In this document: piece after piece, positions 26,398 through 34,558 of the stretch
Layout: every line of letters begins with the position of its first letter
Numbering within the stretch: the stretch's first letter is position 1
Source: Limosilactobacillus balticus
GTDB lineage: Bacteria > Bacillota > Bacilli > Lactobacillales > Lactobacillaceae
Length of the DNA: 64,000 bases
NCBI RefSeq assembly: GCF_014145615.1
Contig: NZ_JACIVH010000064.1
Span: forward strand, 62,001-126,000
Direction: 5' to 3'
The notes under the pieces: model-generated
What the model was told of the DNA's origin: nothing
What the model saw: only the letters and a program-made list of their open reading frames with translations
Database searches by the model: none
Translations under genes and position numbers: made by a program

Positions 26398-28026
26398 TTA
26401 ATACTTACCTTTTTCTGTTACCGTTCGATGAATTGTCTCACGGACTGCACCAGGTTTAGCAATCATTTGTCTAAAATAATCTTCAATCTTATTACCGAGA
26501 CCAATTTCATAAAGATCATTTCCAAAAATTGATTTATTACTTAAAATTGGTTCAAGTTTTTCATGTACATTAAGCTCGTCACCAAGTTTGATATCTTTTA
26601 CATATTTATGTAGTTGATCATATAAAGGATCTAAACTTGGAACAAATGCCTTTCCTTCATCATCAATTGCTATCAAATAACGGCACCAACCAGCGATAAT
26701 CATCGGAATAAACTCAAGATCTGCTGGATTCAGTGTAGGGTCATCAACATAATGCTGAAGAGTTACCCCATATCGAATACCAACCTTTTGGGAAGTGTCA
26801 GAAGCAATTCGTTGCGGAGTATCAGGAATATTTTTATTCGGTAACCGTTTCTCGATCAGAGTATCAATAAACTCTTTTGGATTGATAATACCGGGGTCTT
26901 TAACAACCGGCAGGTCTTCTCCATAGCCAAGATTTTTAATCATCTTGAATAAATCTTCATCGACCGCTTCATCAGCAATTGAATTGAAGCCAAGTAAACA
27001 ACCAAAAATTGCTAAAGACGTATGCAGTGGATTAAGACAAGCTGTTACTTTCATTTGGTCAGCGTCATTAACCGTCTCTCGGTCAGTCATTAGAACGTCA
27101 GCATCTTCAAGCTTAGGTCGGCCGTTGGGGAAACTATCTTCAATTACCAAATAATGAGTTTCTTCGGTATTACCAAACGGTGCAATATTTGTATGCTTAT
27201 CAGTGTGAATAATTACCGCATCCTCAATTCCATCATTTGCTAACTGTCTAACAACTACTTCAGAGGGATTTGGCGTGATTCGATCAATCATACTCCATGG
27301 AAATGAAACTTGCTGAGAATCGCTTAGATAATCAACGAATCCTTGATCCACAATCCCGTTTTTCAGCCAGCCATTAGCAATTAATAATACTGCTTCTTCA
27401 AGCCGCTTCCCATTTTGTGAGAAGTTATCAGTGCTAACCATCGCAATTGGGAATTTACCGGCCTTATATCGAGTTAACAAGAGGTTGGTAATAATTCCCA
27501 TATTTGTAACTGCTTCATCAGGATCACTGTTAATATCGTGTTCAGCTTCCTTAGTTAGGTTTCCGTCAATATCTTTTAGCGCATATCCCTTTTCAGTGAT
27601 TGAAAATGTTGCAAATTGAAGTGAAGGCTTTTCAAATATTTGTTTAAGTTCGTCTAAGCCAGCCTTATTTTTACTGTTAGCATAAATACTATTAGCCACA
27701 CTTGCGACCAGCTCTTTATCAAAGCCATTCTTTTTCATAACAACTGTTAAGAACCGGTTATTATATGGTTTGTATACCTTATTAATTACTTCATCATCAT
27801 AAGTGTCAGCAACAACAATTCCGCTATCTAACTCCCCTTTATTAATTAGGTCTTGTGCAATAACAGAATGGAAGCACCGAAAAAGATTACCACCGCCAAA
27901 GTGAACCCAAACAGGCGCTTCATTCGTATGCTTGACCATTTCATTTTGATTAAACTGCGGTAGCTTAATTCCCGTATTTTCAAATGGTGCTGGGTTATTG
28001 AGATAGTCATCAGTTAATTTCACCAT
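26398..28026 (-). CDS. uxuB: Fructuronate reductase / mannitol dehydrogenase family
   Basis: The 542-residue NAD-dependent long-chain dehydrogenase has VHFGGGNLFRCFHSVIAQDLI (nucleotide binding), MVSTDNFSQNGKRLE (catalytic Asn/Lys region), FPWSMIDRITP and LNPLHTSLAIFGCLLG. With uxuA beside it, reduction of D-fructuronate to D-mannonate is the likely reaction. I place the start at the ATG at 28026, which follows GGAAGGGAGAGA at good distance. A longer frame would run through the operator, cre and promoter. It is the first gene of the uxuB-uxuA operon. Confidence 0.92.
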   Translation of the reverse strand: MVKLTDDYLNNPAPFENTGIKLPQFNQNEMVKHTNEAPVWVHFGGGNLFRCFHSVIAQDLINKGELDSGIVVADTYDDEVINKVYKPYNNRFLTVVMKKNGFDKELVASVANSIYANSKNKAGLDELKQIFEKPSLQFATFSITEKGYALKDIDGNLTKEAEHDINSDPDEAVTNMGIITNLLLTRYKAGKFPIAMVSTDNFSQNGKRLEEAVLLIANGWLKNGIVDQGFVDYLSDSQQVSFPWSMIDRITPNPSEVVVRQLANDGIEDAVIIHTDKHTNIAPFGNTEETHYLVIEDSFPNGRPKLEDADVLMTDRETVNDADQMKVTACLNPLHTSLAIFGCLLGFNSIADEAVDEDLFKMIKNLGYGEDLPVVKDPGIINPKEFIDTLIEKRLPNKNIPDTPQRIASDTSQKVGIRYGVTLQHYVDDPTLNPADLEFIPMIIAGWCRYLIAIDDEGKAFVPSLDPLYDQLHKYVKDIKLGDELNVHEKLEPILSNKSIFGNDLYEIGLGNKIEDYFRQMIAKPGAVRETIHRTVTEKGKY

Positions 28027-28049
28027 TAAATTATCTCTCCCTTCCAAGT

Positions 28050-28068
28050 AATATACTAATATATCAGT
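28050..28068. promoter_or_regulatory. GntR-type operator at the uxuB promoter
   Basis: AATATACTAATATATCAGT is an imperfect palindrome around ATATANTANTATAT that occurs in exact inverted copy at 36552-36570. It begins about 8 bases downstream of the uxuB -10 box, at the likely transcription start. The adjacent GntR gene is the obvious binder. Confidence 0.75.
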
Positions 28069-28075
28069 TACCTTT

Positions 28076-28104
28076 ATAGTAAACGCTTTCAAAGCTTTTG
28101 TCAA
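28076..28104 (-). promoter_or_regulatory. uxuB promoter
   Basis: On the minus strand TTGACA (28099-28104) and TACTAT (28076-28081) are separated by exactly 17 bases, with a cre inside and the GntR operator just downstream. Confidence 0.8.
28078..28091. promoter_or_regulatory. cre site in the uxuB promoter
   Basis: AGTAAACGCTTTCA matches the CcpA consensus at 13 of 14 positions and overlaps the -10 box and spacer of the uxuB promoter. Confidence 0.85.
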
Positions 28105-28176
28105 TGATTTTCCAGAAATTGTATTTTCAGAAATAAAAAGAGTTATAATTAAATCACTAGAAAGGACGTTATTACA

Positions 28177-28860
28177 ATGCCAAATTATTCACGAAATGAC
28201 TTAACTGGGCAAGCTTATGATCTCATCTTAAAAAAGATTATTGATGCCGAATACGAACCTGGTCAGAAAATTTCTGAAAAAAAGATTGAAGAAGATTTAC
28301 AAATTGGTCGTACCCCTGTTAGAGAAGCACTATTACAGCTACGACAGGAAAGTCTTATTAATGTAATCCCGCAGTCTGGAACCTATATTTCAAGGATTGA
28401 CTTAAAAGATGTTTTAGACGCGCGATTTGCCCGGGCGAGTGTCGAGCGTCGTATTATGCGAGAAGCAGCAACAATTAACCTAAACGAAGAACAAATCACA
28501 AACCTTGATCAAATCATTCAAAACGAAAAAATAACCCGTGAAAATGATGATTTCCCAGCCTTTTTAGAAAGTGATGATATTTTTCATGAATACTTCTATA
28601 AAATTACTAATCATCAACGTGTCTGGGACTGGCTTAAAAAAATAAACATCCAGTTCAATCGTTTTCGTTTCTTGCGTTTAAAAGTGCAAAAGCTTTCTTG
28701 GCAAGGCTTAATTGAAGAACACATTGCTATTTACGAAGCAATTAAAGCAAATGATGTCAATGAAGCAGATCGACTGACTGCCAATCACATGCACCGGATG
28801 CTTGATGAGGAAGATTCACTAATTAAGACTTTCCCTAATTATTTCTCAAATATTGAATAA
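28177..28860 (+). CDS. GntR-family (FCD domain) regulator of hexuronate genes
   Basis: The 227-residue protein has a winged helix (GQAYDLILKKIIDAEYEPGQ, IGRTPVREALLQLRQESL) followed by an alpha-helical FCD effector domain (residues about 80-220) with candidate metal ligands Asp and His in SDDIFHEYFYKITNH and ADRLTANHM. It is divergent from uxuB, shares a 150-base control region with it, and is the likely reader of the 19-bp site at 28050 and 36552. The effector is probably a uronate or aldonate. A TATAAT lies at 28144-28149. The gene resembles UxuR/ExuR in role, but the symbol is not certain. Confidence 0.88.
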   Translation: MPNYSRNDLTGQAYDLILKKIIDAEYEPGQKISEKKIEEDLQIGRTPVREALLQLRQESLINVIPQSGTYISRIDLKDVLDARFARASVERRIMREAATINLNEEQITNLDQIIQNEKITRENDDFPAFLESDDIFHEYFYKITNHQRVWDWLKKINIQFNRFRFLRLKVQKLSWQGLIEEHIAIYEAIKANDVNEADRLTANHMHRMLDEEDSLIKTFPNYFSNIE

Positions 28861-28908
28861 AAAAATAATCCATTCAGTGAAGAAATATTCATTGAATGGA
28901 TTATTTTT
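28861..28908. terminator. Bidirectional terminator
   Basis: AAAAATAATCCATTCA pairs with TGAATGGATTATTTTT. It separates the rightward GntR gene and the leftward kdgK, the last gene of the uxaB operon. Confidence 0.9.
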
Positions 28909-29934
28909 CTACCGTGCAACTCGTGTTCCGGCTCCGCCTTGCATAACTGCTTCAACATCTTCTTTTGTTGAAACGTTTAGATCACCGAGGACTGTTAGTT
29001 TGAGAACACTCGCAGCAATCGCGTAATCAATGATTTCTTGTGGAGCATTACCGTTTAAGATCCCATGCATTAGTCCGGCTCCAAAGGCATCTCCCCCGGC
29101 AACGCCTTCAAGAACATCAATATTATATGCAGGACTTTCATAAATCTTGCTGTCTTTAAGCATTAATGCCATCCAGGTCGATTTATCAACAGACTGAATG
29201 TTCCGCAATACACTCGCTACAACTTTTATATTCGGATACTGTTTGACAATTTCCCTCATCCCGTTAATAAAGGTATCTTTCTGCTCAATTCCACGCGACA
29301 TATCCCCATCAAAAGCATAAATGCCAAGGCTTTGCTCAAAATCCTCATCATTAACCAAGCAAACCGTTAAATATGGCATGATCTTCTTCATATAGAATTG
29401 TGCTTCTTCAGGTGTCCAGAGTTTTCCGCGGAAGTTTAAATCGCAAGCAACTTTAATTCCGTTTTCTTTACAATACTCACATGCTGCTAAAATTGTCTTA
29501 CGCATTTCATCAGAAAGAGCCGCCGTAATACCGCTGAAATAGAAATAGTCCGCACCTTTAAGCAGAGTTGGCCAATCATATTCTTCACTCTTTGACAGTG
29601 CAAATGAACTTCCGGCCCGATCATATGTTACTTTCGTTGAACGGACACTGACACCTTTTTCAAAAAAGTATATTCCAAGACGCGGACCACCATACTGGAG
29701 TAATGATGTATCAACACCGTACTCACGAAGTTTATCAGTTGCTGCTTGCCCTAAGATATTTTTAGGAAATTTTGAAACGAAAGCTGCCTGATCGCCAAAG
29801 AGACTTAGCGATACAGCAACGTTTGCTTCTGAGCCACCATAATTAGCATCAAATTGATCAGCCTGAAGCATGCGTTTCTTATCAGTTGGCTTCAACCGCA
29901 TCATCATTTCACCAAATGTTACAATTTTATTCAT
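28909..29934 (-). CDS. kdgK: 2-keto-3-deoxygluconate kinase
   Basis: The 341-residue PfkB-family sugar kinase begins IVTFGEMMMRLKP and has the GGSEANVAVSLSLFG substrate motif, VACDLNFRGKLW typical of KDG kinases, and the C-terminal anion-hole/base motif VAGGDAFGAGLMHG. It phosphorylates KDG to KDPG for the aldolase encoded upstream. AGGGGTGG precedes the ATG. It ends the uxaB operon. Sugar preference is inferred from the operon, which contains both steps on either side. Confidence 0.93.
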   Translation of the reverse strand: MNKIVTFGEMMMRLKPTDKKRMLQADQFDANYGGSEANVAVSLSLFGDQAAFVSKFPKNILGQAATDKLREYGVDTSLLQYGGPRLGIYFFEKGVSVRSTKVTYDRAGSSFALSKSEEYDWPTLLKGADYFYFSGITAALSDEMRKTILAACEYCKENGIKVACDLNFRGKLWTPEEAQFYMKKIMPYLTVCLVNDEDFEQSLGIYAFDGDMSRGIEQKDTFINGMREIVKQYPNIKVVASVLRNIQSVDKSTWMALMLKDSKIYESPAYNIDVLEGVAGGDAFGAGLMHGILNGNAPQEIIDYAIAASVLKLTVLGDLNVSTKEDVEAVMQGGAGTRVAR

Positions 29935-29952
29935 TTTATGCCACCCCTTTTA

Positions 29953-31458
29953 CTATTCAGTGACTCCTGTTTTGAAAATTGCGATACCATGAACATTATA
30001 TTTTTCATTATTGGTCTTTTTACCACTTGCCACATCAATAATGAATTGGATAAACTCGTCTGCTAAGTCATCCATTGATTCATTCATTAAGCGACCCGCA
30101 TCGAAATCAATCCACCTTGGTTTTAAGTTAGCAATATAAGAATTTGACGATACTTTCACCGTTGGAACATACGTCGCAAATGGTGTCCCACGACCAGTCG
30201 TAAATAATACCATCTGACAATCAGCCGATGCCTCTGCTGAAGAGGAAACTAAATCATTTCCTGGTGCTTGCAATAAGTTCAATCCCTTTGTCTTCAACTT
30301 GTCACCATATTGCAAAACGTCATTAACAGCTGAAGATCCTGATTTTTGGGTACACCCTAATGATTTATCTTCAAGAGTGGAAATCCCACCCGCCTTATTA
30401 CCTGGTGAAGGATTCTCATAGATTGGTTGATGAAAGCTTTCAAAATAAGCCTTAAAGTTATTAATCAAGTTGACAATTTTATCAAAAGTTGCTTTATCAC
30501 GCGCCCGTGACATTAGAATTTGTTCTGCACCAAACATTTCTGGAACTTCGGATAAGACTGTGGTACCTCCCTGGACATCAACAAAGTCAGAAAGACGACC
30601 AAGTAATGGGTTAGCAGTGACCCCAGATAACCCATCTGACCCACCACACTTTAAACCAATCTTTAATTCACTCAATGGTTGTGGCGTCCGTTGATCTTCA
30701 GCAACTGCCTGATTTAGTTCTTCTAACATATCTAGACCGTCTGCCAGTTCATCATCACTATCAGCTGATGAAAGAAACTTAATTCGGTCAGTGTTGATCG
30801 AACCACCTGCTTCGATCAATGCTTGTTTCATCTTTTCAAGCTCACTATCATCAGCACAGTCAAGTCCGCAAATTAAGACAGCACCTGCATTAGGTTGCAA
30901 GGCAGCATCAATAAGAATTTTACGGGCATGTTCATAGTTATCCTCTGGCGTATCAAAACCGTATGTATGCTTTAACGGAATTACATTATCGAAATTTCCA
31001 GCATCAGGATGTAAAGCCTTAAATTGTTCTACTAACGGGTCCAGCATTTCACTAACTGAACCTATTACTGGAATAATATATAAATCATTACGAATACCGA
31101 CTTTCCCATTAGGACGCTTATATCCCATAAAAGTTCGTTGATCCTTTTGGACTTTTGACTCTATCTTAATTGGGTCATAATGATACTGTAATTCACCAGA
31201 TAAATTAGTTGTAATATTGTTAACGTGAACATGATCACCACGCTTAATCGGCTTTGTTGCATGACCAATCGGATACCCATATTTAATGATATCTTCTCCC
31301 TCAGCAATATCTTCAAGAGCAATCTTGTGTCCACGAGTGATGTCCTCTAAAATCGCAACATCCCCATGATCCTTAGTCTTTAGAACTGACCCCTTTTTGA
31401 TATCTTGAAGGGCAACGGCAACAATATCATGATCGTCTAGAATAATGAAATTGTTCAA
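29953..31458 (-). CDS. uxaA: UxaA-like altronate dehydratase subunit II
   Basis: The 501-residue protein keeps the SAF domain motifs (GHKIALEDIAEGE, KYGYPIGHAT, GDHVHVNN) and the C-terminal motifs of UxaA (GLKCGGSDGLSGVTANP, SEVPEMFGAEQ, ENPSPGNKAGG, EDKSLGCTQK). It has lost the central cysteine motifs: the E. coli HTYGCSQLGDD is HTYGFDTPEDN, and GLGCENNQ is GLDCADDS. The other UxaA-like protein of this operon shows the opposite pattern. TTG at 31458 is the best start, ten bases after AAGGAG. Altronate dehydration to KDG is the expected reaction, probably together with its partner. Confidence 0.85.
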   Translation of the reverse strand: MNNFIILDDHDIVAVALQDIKKGSVLKTKDHGDVAILEDITRGHKIALEDIAEGEDIIKYGYPIGHATKPIKRGDHVHVNNITTNLSGELQYHYDPIKIESKVQKDQRTFMGYKRPNGKVGIRNDLYIIPVIGSVSEMLDPLVEQFKALHPDAGNFDNVIPLKHTYGFDTPEDNYEHARKILIDAALQPNAGAVLICGLDCADDSELEKMKQALIEAGGSINTDRIKFLSSADSDDELADGLDMLEELNQAVAEDQRTPQPLSELKIGLKCGGSDGLSGVTANPLLGRLSDFVDVQGGTTVLSEVPEMFGAEQILMSRARDKATFDKIVNLINNFKAYFESFHQPIYENPSPGNKAGGISTLEDKSLGCTQKSGSSAVNDVLQYGDKLKTKGLNLLQAPGNDLVSSSAEASADCQMVLFTTGRGTPFATYVPTVKVSSNSYIANLKPRWIDFDAGRLMNESMDDLADEFIQFIIDVASGKKTNNEKYNVHGIAIFKTGVTE

Positions 31459-31500
31459 TAGTATCAAACTCCTTCTTATGATTGAAGTAAAATTCAGCGA

Positions 31501-32157
31501 TTACTTTACTTCTTTACGAATCCGTTCAAATTCTGCATGGAACTTTTGAGCGTTATCCTTCACTTGATCATAATTACCATCAGCACCAGGACCAACCAAA
31601 CTACCTCCAGCACCCACAACGAATGCACCAGCTTTAAACCATCCAGCCATATTATCGAGGGAAACTCCACCACTAGGCATAATATTAGCTTGTGGGAATG
31701 GTCCTTGTAGTTCTGGGATCATCTTTTGTGTAGCAATTGCTCCAGGGAAGATCTTTATAACATCAGCACCAGTTTCCAAAGCTTTTTGTACTTCGCTTGG
31801 TGTAAAGCAACCGGGCATGTAAGGAACACAATATAGGTTACAAATTTCTGCAACTTCAGCATTGTAAGAAGGACTAACAATAAAATTAGCACCAGCAATC
31901 ATCGCCATCCGGGCAGTTGAAGGATCAAGAACAGTTCCCGCCCCAACAACTACTGATGGATCATCAGCATATTCTTCACTTAAGCGTTTAATTGTAACGT
32001 CCGCATTTGGTGATGTAAATGCTAATTCAATTGCCTTTACGCCCCCTTCAATACTTGCTTTTGAAATTTTATAAGAGTTTTCTTCACTCCGACCGCGAAC
32101 AACAGCAACAACACCAGCATTTTTTACTGCTTCTAATGCTTCAAATTTAGGTAACAT
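31501..32157 (-). CDS. eda: KDPG/KHG aldolase
   Basis: The 218-residue class I aldolase splits 2-keto-3-deoxy-6-phosphogluconate into pyruvate and glyceraldehyde 3-phosphate. VAVVRGRSEE holds the family Arg, ELAFTSPNA the Glu, GAGTVLDP the phosphate region, and DVIKIFPG the Schiff-base Lys; MPSGGV follows. The N-terminal order and length are normal. It lies between the uxaA-II and epimerase genes of the uxaB operon. The product feeds glycolysis at the triose level, which bypasses the phosphoketolase route of heterofermenters. Confidence 0.93.
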   Translation of the reverse strand: MLPKFEALEAVKNAGVVAVVRGRSEENSYKISKASIEGGVKAIELAFTSPNADVTIKRLSEEYADDPSVVVGAGTVLDPSTARMAMIAGANFIVSPSYNAEVAEICNLYCVPYMPGCFTPSEVQKALETGADVIKIFPGAIATQKMIPELQGPFPQANIMPSGGVSLDNMAGWFKAGAFVVGAGGSLVGPGADGNYDQVKDNAQKFHAEFERIRKEVK

Positions 32158-32175
32158 AATTAATTAATCTCCTTT

Positions 32176-33057
32176 TTATGAAAGATGCATTTCATATTGA
32201 TAAACTTGTGAACTATTTGGCTTCAAGAACAGATTTCCTTCCTTATCTTCCCAATCAATTGGTTCACCTAACACGTCAGGCAGACCGTTAAATGGTTCAA
32301 TACAAAGGAATGAACAATCTTCATCTTCTTTTGTCCATAAACAAATATTATTAAATTGTGCAACATCCAGTTGAATTTGATGACTCGTTAATGGTGAGAA
32401 CAAACGCATACTCTTAATATCATGACTAGTTACAATCCGTAATCCTGGTTTAAACGTTTCATAATTCAAATGAAGTAATGATCCATCTGAACCTGTCAAT
32501 GATTCCTGTTTTCCTGTCCGGTAAGGTGCCGGTGTCTTAATAATCTCATAGACATTTAGTGATTCCTGAGCACCTACAAAATCCACGCAATAATCATCAA
32601 ACTTCCCAATGCCATTAATTGGAACATTAAATGCTGGATGTGAGCCGAGTGAAAATGGCATTATTCCTGACGAATGATTAATAACATTAAAACTAAGTGA
32701 AAGACCAGTACTTAAAAGCGTAAACGTAATTTTTAGTTCAAAATCAAAAGGATACATCCCTTTAGTTCGATCATTGGCCCGAAGACTTAGAGTAAGAATA
32801 TTAGGTTCATGAGAACTAACCGTAAAGTCTTCACCTGCAACAAATCCATGTTGAGGCATAGAATATGTCTGTCCGTTTAACACATACTCATCTTCATTTG
32901 ACCGTCCGATTGATGGAAATAAAACGGGAGCATGCTTACCCCATTCTTTGCCATTCCAAATATAATCAAAACCGGCTTTTTTATTATAGAGGTGAGTTAA
33001 TTGCACTCCATGTTCATCAATTTCAGCACGAAACTCCTTATTTTCAATAATTTGCAT
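32176..33057 (-). CDS. Aldose 1-epimerase-like protein (LacX type)
   Basis: The 293-residue protein belongs to the galactose mutarotase fold. APVLFPSIGRSNEDEYVLNG, MPQHGFVAG (His), LGSHPAFNVP (second His region) and CIEPFNGLPD (catalytic Glu) are visible. Within this operon it probably interconverts anomers of the imported uronate or its glycosides. It sits 12 bases upstream-gene to gene with uxaA-I, so it is co-translated. The exact sugar is not evident. Confidence 0.85.
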   Translation of the reverse strand: MQIIENKEFRAEIDEHGVQLTHLYNKKAGFDYIWNGKEWGKHAPVLFPSIGRSNEDEYVLNGQTYSMPQHGFVAGEDFTVSSHEPNILTLSLRANDRTKGMYPFDFELKITFTLLSTGLSLSFNVINHSSGIMPFSLGSHPAFNVPINGIGKFDDYCVDFVGAQESLNVYEIIKTPAPYRTGKQESLTGSDGSLLHLNYETFKPGLRIVTSHDIKSMRLFSPLTSHQIQLDVAQFNNICLWTKEDEDCSFLCIEPFNGLPDVLGEPIDWEDKEGNLFLKPNSSQVYQYEMHLS

Positions 33058-33069
33058 TTTAATCTTCCC

Positions 33070-34554
33070 CTATTCGGTAACACCAATCTTAAAGATCGCT
33101 AAGCCATGAAGACCCGATTTCTCATTGCTAGTTTTTTCACCATTAGCAACATCCAAGATAAAGTTAATAAGTTCTTCACTACCATGTAAACTTTGCGCAA
33201 CCTTTTCACCGTCAAAGTCAATCCAGCGTTTTTTCTTCTCAGCTAAAGCAGAATTAGAGGCAACCTTAATAGTTGGAACATAGGTGGAGTATGGAGTCCC
33301 TTTACCGGTACTGACAATAACCATTTGACAATCTGCTGATGCTTCGGCTGAAGAATTAATTAGGTCATTATTTGGACTTTCAATAATATTAATTCCACTC
33401 TTTGTTAATTTATGTCCATATGGCAAAACATCATTAACTTCACCGTTACCAGCAAGTCGAAGAAGCGTTAAGGCTCGTTCTTCTGCTGTTGAAATGCCAA
33501 TTTTATCCTCTACTGCACTTGGTACTTTATGCATAGCTGAATCAAAATGTTCATAATACTGCTTAAAGTTATCAAAAATTGTCATTACTTTAGCAGCCGT
33601 GTCATTATCTGGTGTGCGCTTAACAATTTCTTGCTCAGCACCTGATAATACCGGTATTCCAGTTAATGCGACCGTTCCATTATTGGCAGTTAAATAACTT
33701 GCCGCGTCGGCAATTAAGCGGTCAGCAGTGATTGTACTTAATCCATCAGGACGAACGCTTTGCAAGCCGACCTTTAATTCACTTAACGGGACTGGTGTGC
33801 GCTTGTCATTAGCCGCTGCTTCATTTAATTCTTCTAACATTTGCTGAGCATTAGCAAATTCATCCTTGACTTCTTGCGCAACTAAGAATTTCATCCGATC
33901 TTTATCAATGCCTTTCATTTGCTCAATTTCAGCCTTCATCCCGTCCATCTGGTTATTTTCACAACCAAGGCCAAATACTAATACACCACCAGCATTAGGA
34001 TGTAAGACAGCATCACAAAGGATATGGCGGGTTTGCTCAAAGTCATCTCCCAACTGTGAACAACCATATGGATGCTTCAGAAGAATAATATTGTCAAATG
34101 ACCCATTATCAGGATGTTTTGCCTTAAATTGTTGAACCATTACATCCATCAATGGCGTGATACAACCGACTGTCGGCACGATATAAAGATCATTGCGAAT
34201 TCCAACTTTACCATTTTTACGGCGATATCCCATAAAAGTCTTCCGATCAATATCAGGAAGATCAACCTTTATCTCTACATTATTAACTACATTGTCACTT
34301 TGATTTGTTACAAGATTTTGCTTATTAATCAAAGCCCCTGTAGCCACATTAGCTGTTAAAAGACCAATTGATTGACCAAATTTAATAATATTGGCGTCCT
34401 TTTGTAAATCGTTTAAGGCAACCTTATTACCAACAGGAATATCATCTTGTACCGTAATTTTTTTATTATTAACTTTTACTATTGTTTGTGCAGGAATATC
34501 AACAGTAGCAAGGGCCACATTATCGTTAGGATTTAGGATAAGTAGCTTTTCCAT
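33070..34554 (-). CDS. UxaA-like altronate dehydratase subunit I
   Basis: The 494-residue protein has the length and layout of UxaA and keeps its central motifs exactly (KHPYGCSQLGDD, HPNAGGVLVFGLGCENNQ). It has lost the SAF-domain histidines (GHK is GNK, HVH is LIN) and most C-terminal motifs: GGSDGLSGITANP is RPDGLSTITADR, NPSPGNKAGG is PSAVEDKIG, and DKSLG is ERALT. The later NSSAEASADCQMVI and TGKGTPYSTYVPTIK remain. It probably needs uxaA-II as partner. I place the start at the ATG at 34554, preceded by AGAGGAG that overlaps the uxaB stop codon. Confidence 0.8.
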   Translation of the reverse strand: MEKLLILNPNDNVALATVDIPAQTIVKVNNKKITVQDDIPVGNKVALNDLQKDANIIKFGQSIGLLTANVATGALINKQNLVTNQSDNVVNNVEIKVDLPDIDRKTFMGYRRKNGKVGIRNDLYIVPTVGCITPLMDVMVQQFKAKHPDNGSFDNIILLKHPYGCSQLGDDFEQTRHILCDAVLHPNAGGVLVFGLGCENNQMDGMKAEIEQMKGIDKDRMKFLVAQEVKDEFANAQQMLEELNEAAANDKRTPVPLSELKVGLQSVRPDGLSTITADRLIADAASYLTANNGTVALTGIPVLSGAEQEIVKRTPDNDTAAKVMTIFDNFKQYYEHFDSAMHKVPSAVEDKIGISTAEERALTLLRLAGNGEVNDVLPYGHKLTKSGINIIESPNNDLINSSAEASADCQMVIVSTGKGTPYSTYVPTIKVASNSALAEKKKRWIDFDGEKVAQSLHGSEELINFILDVANGEKTSNEKSGLHGLAIFKIGVTE

Positions 34555-34558
34555 AAAA

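Noticed and set aside
28027-28104. A longer N-terminus for uxuB (26 extra codons)
   Set aside because: That extension covers the operator, the cre and the promoter; the ATG at 28026 has the ribosome site and matches the family start.
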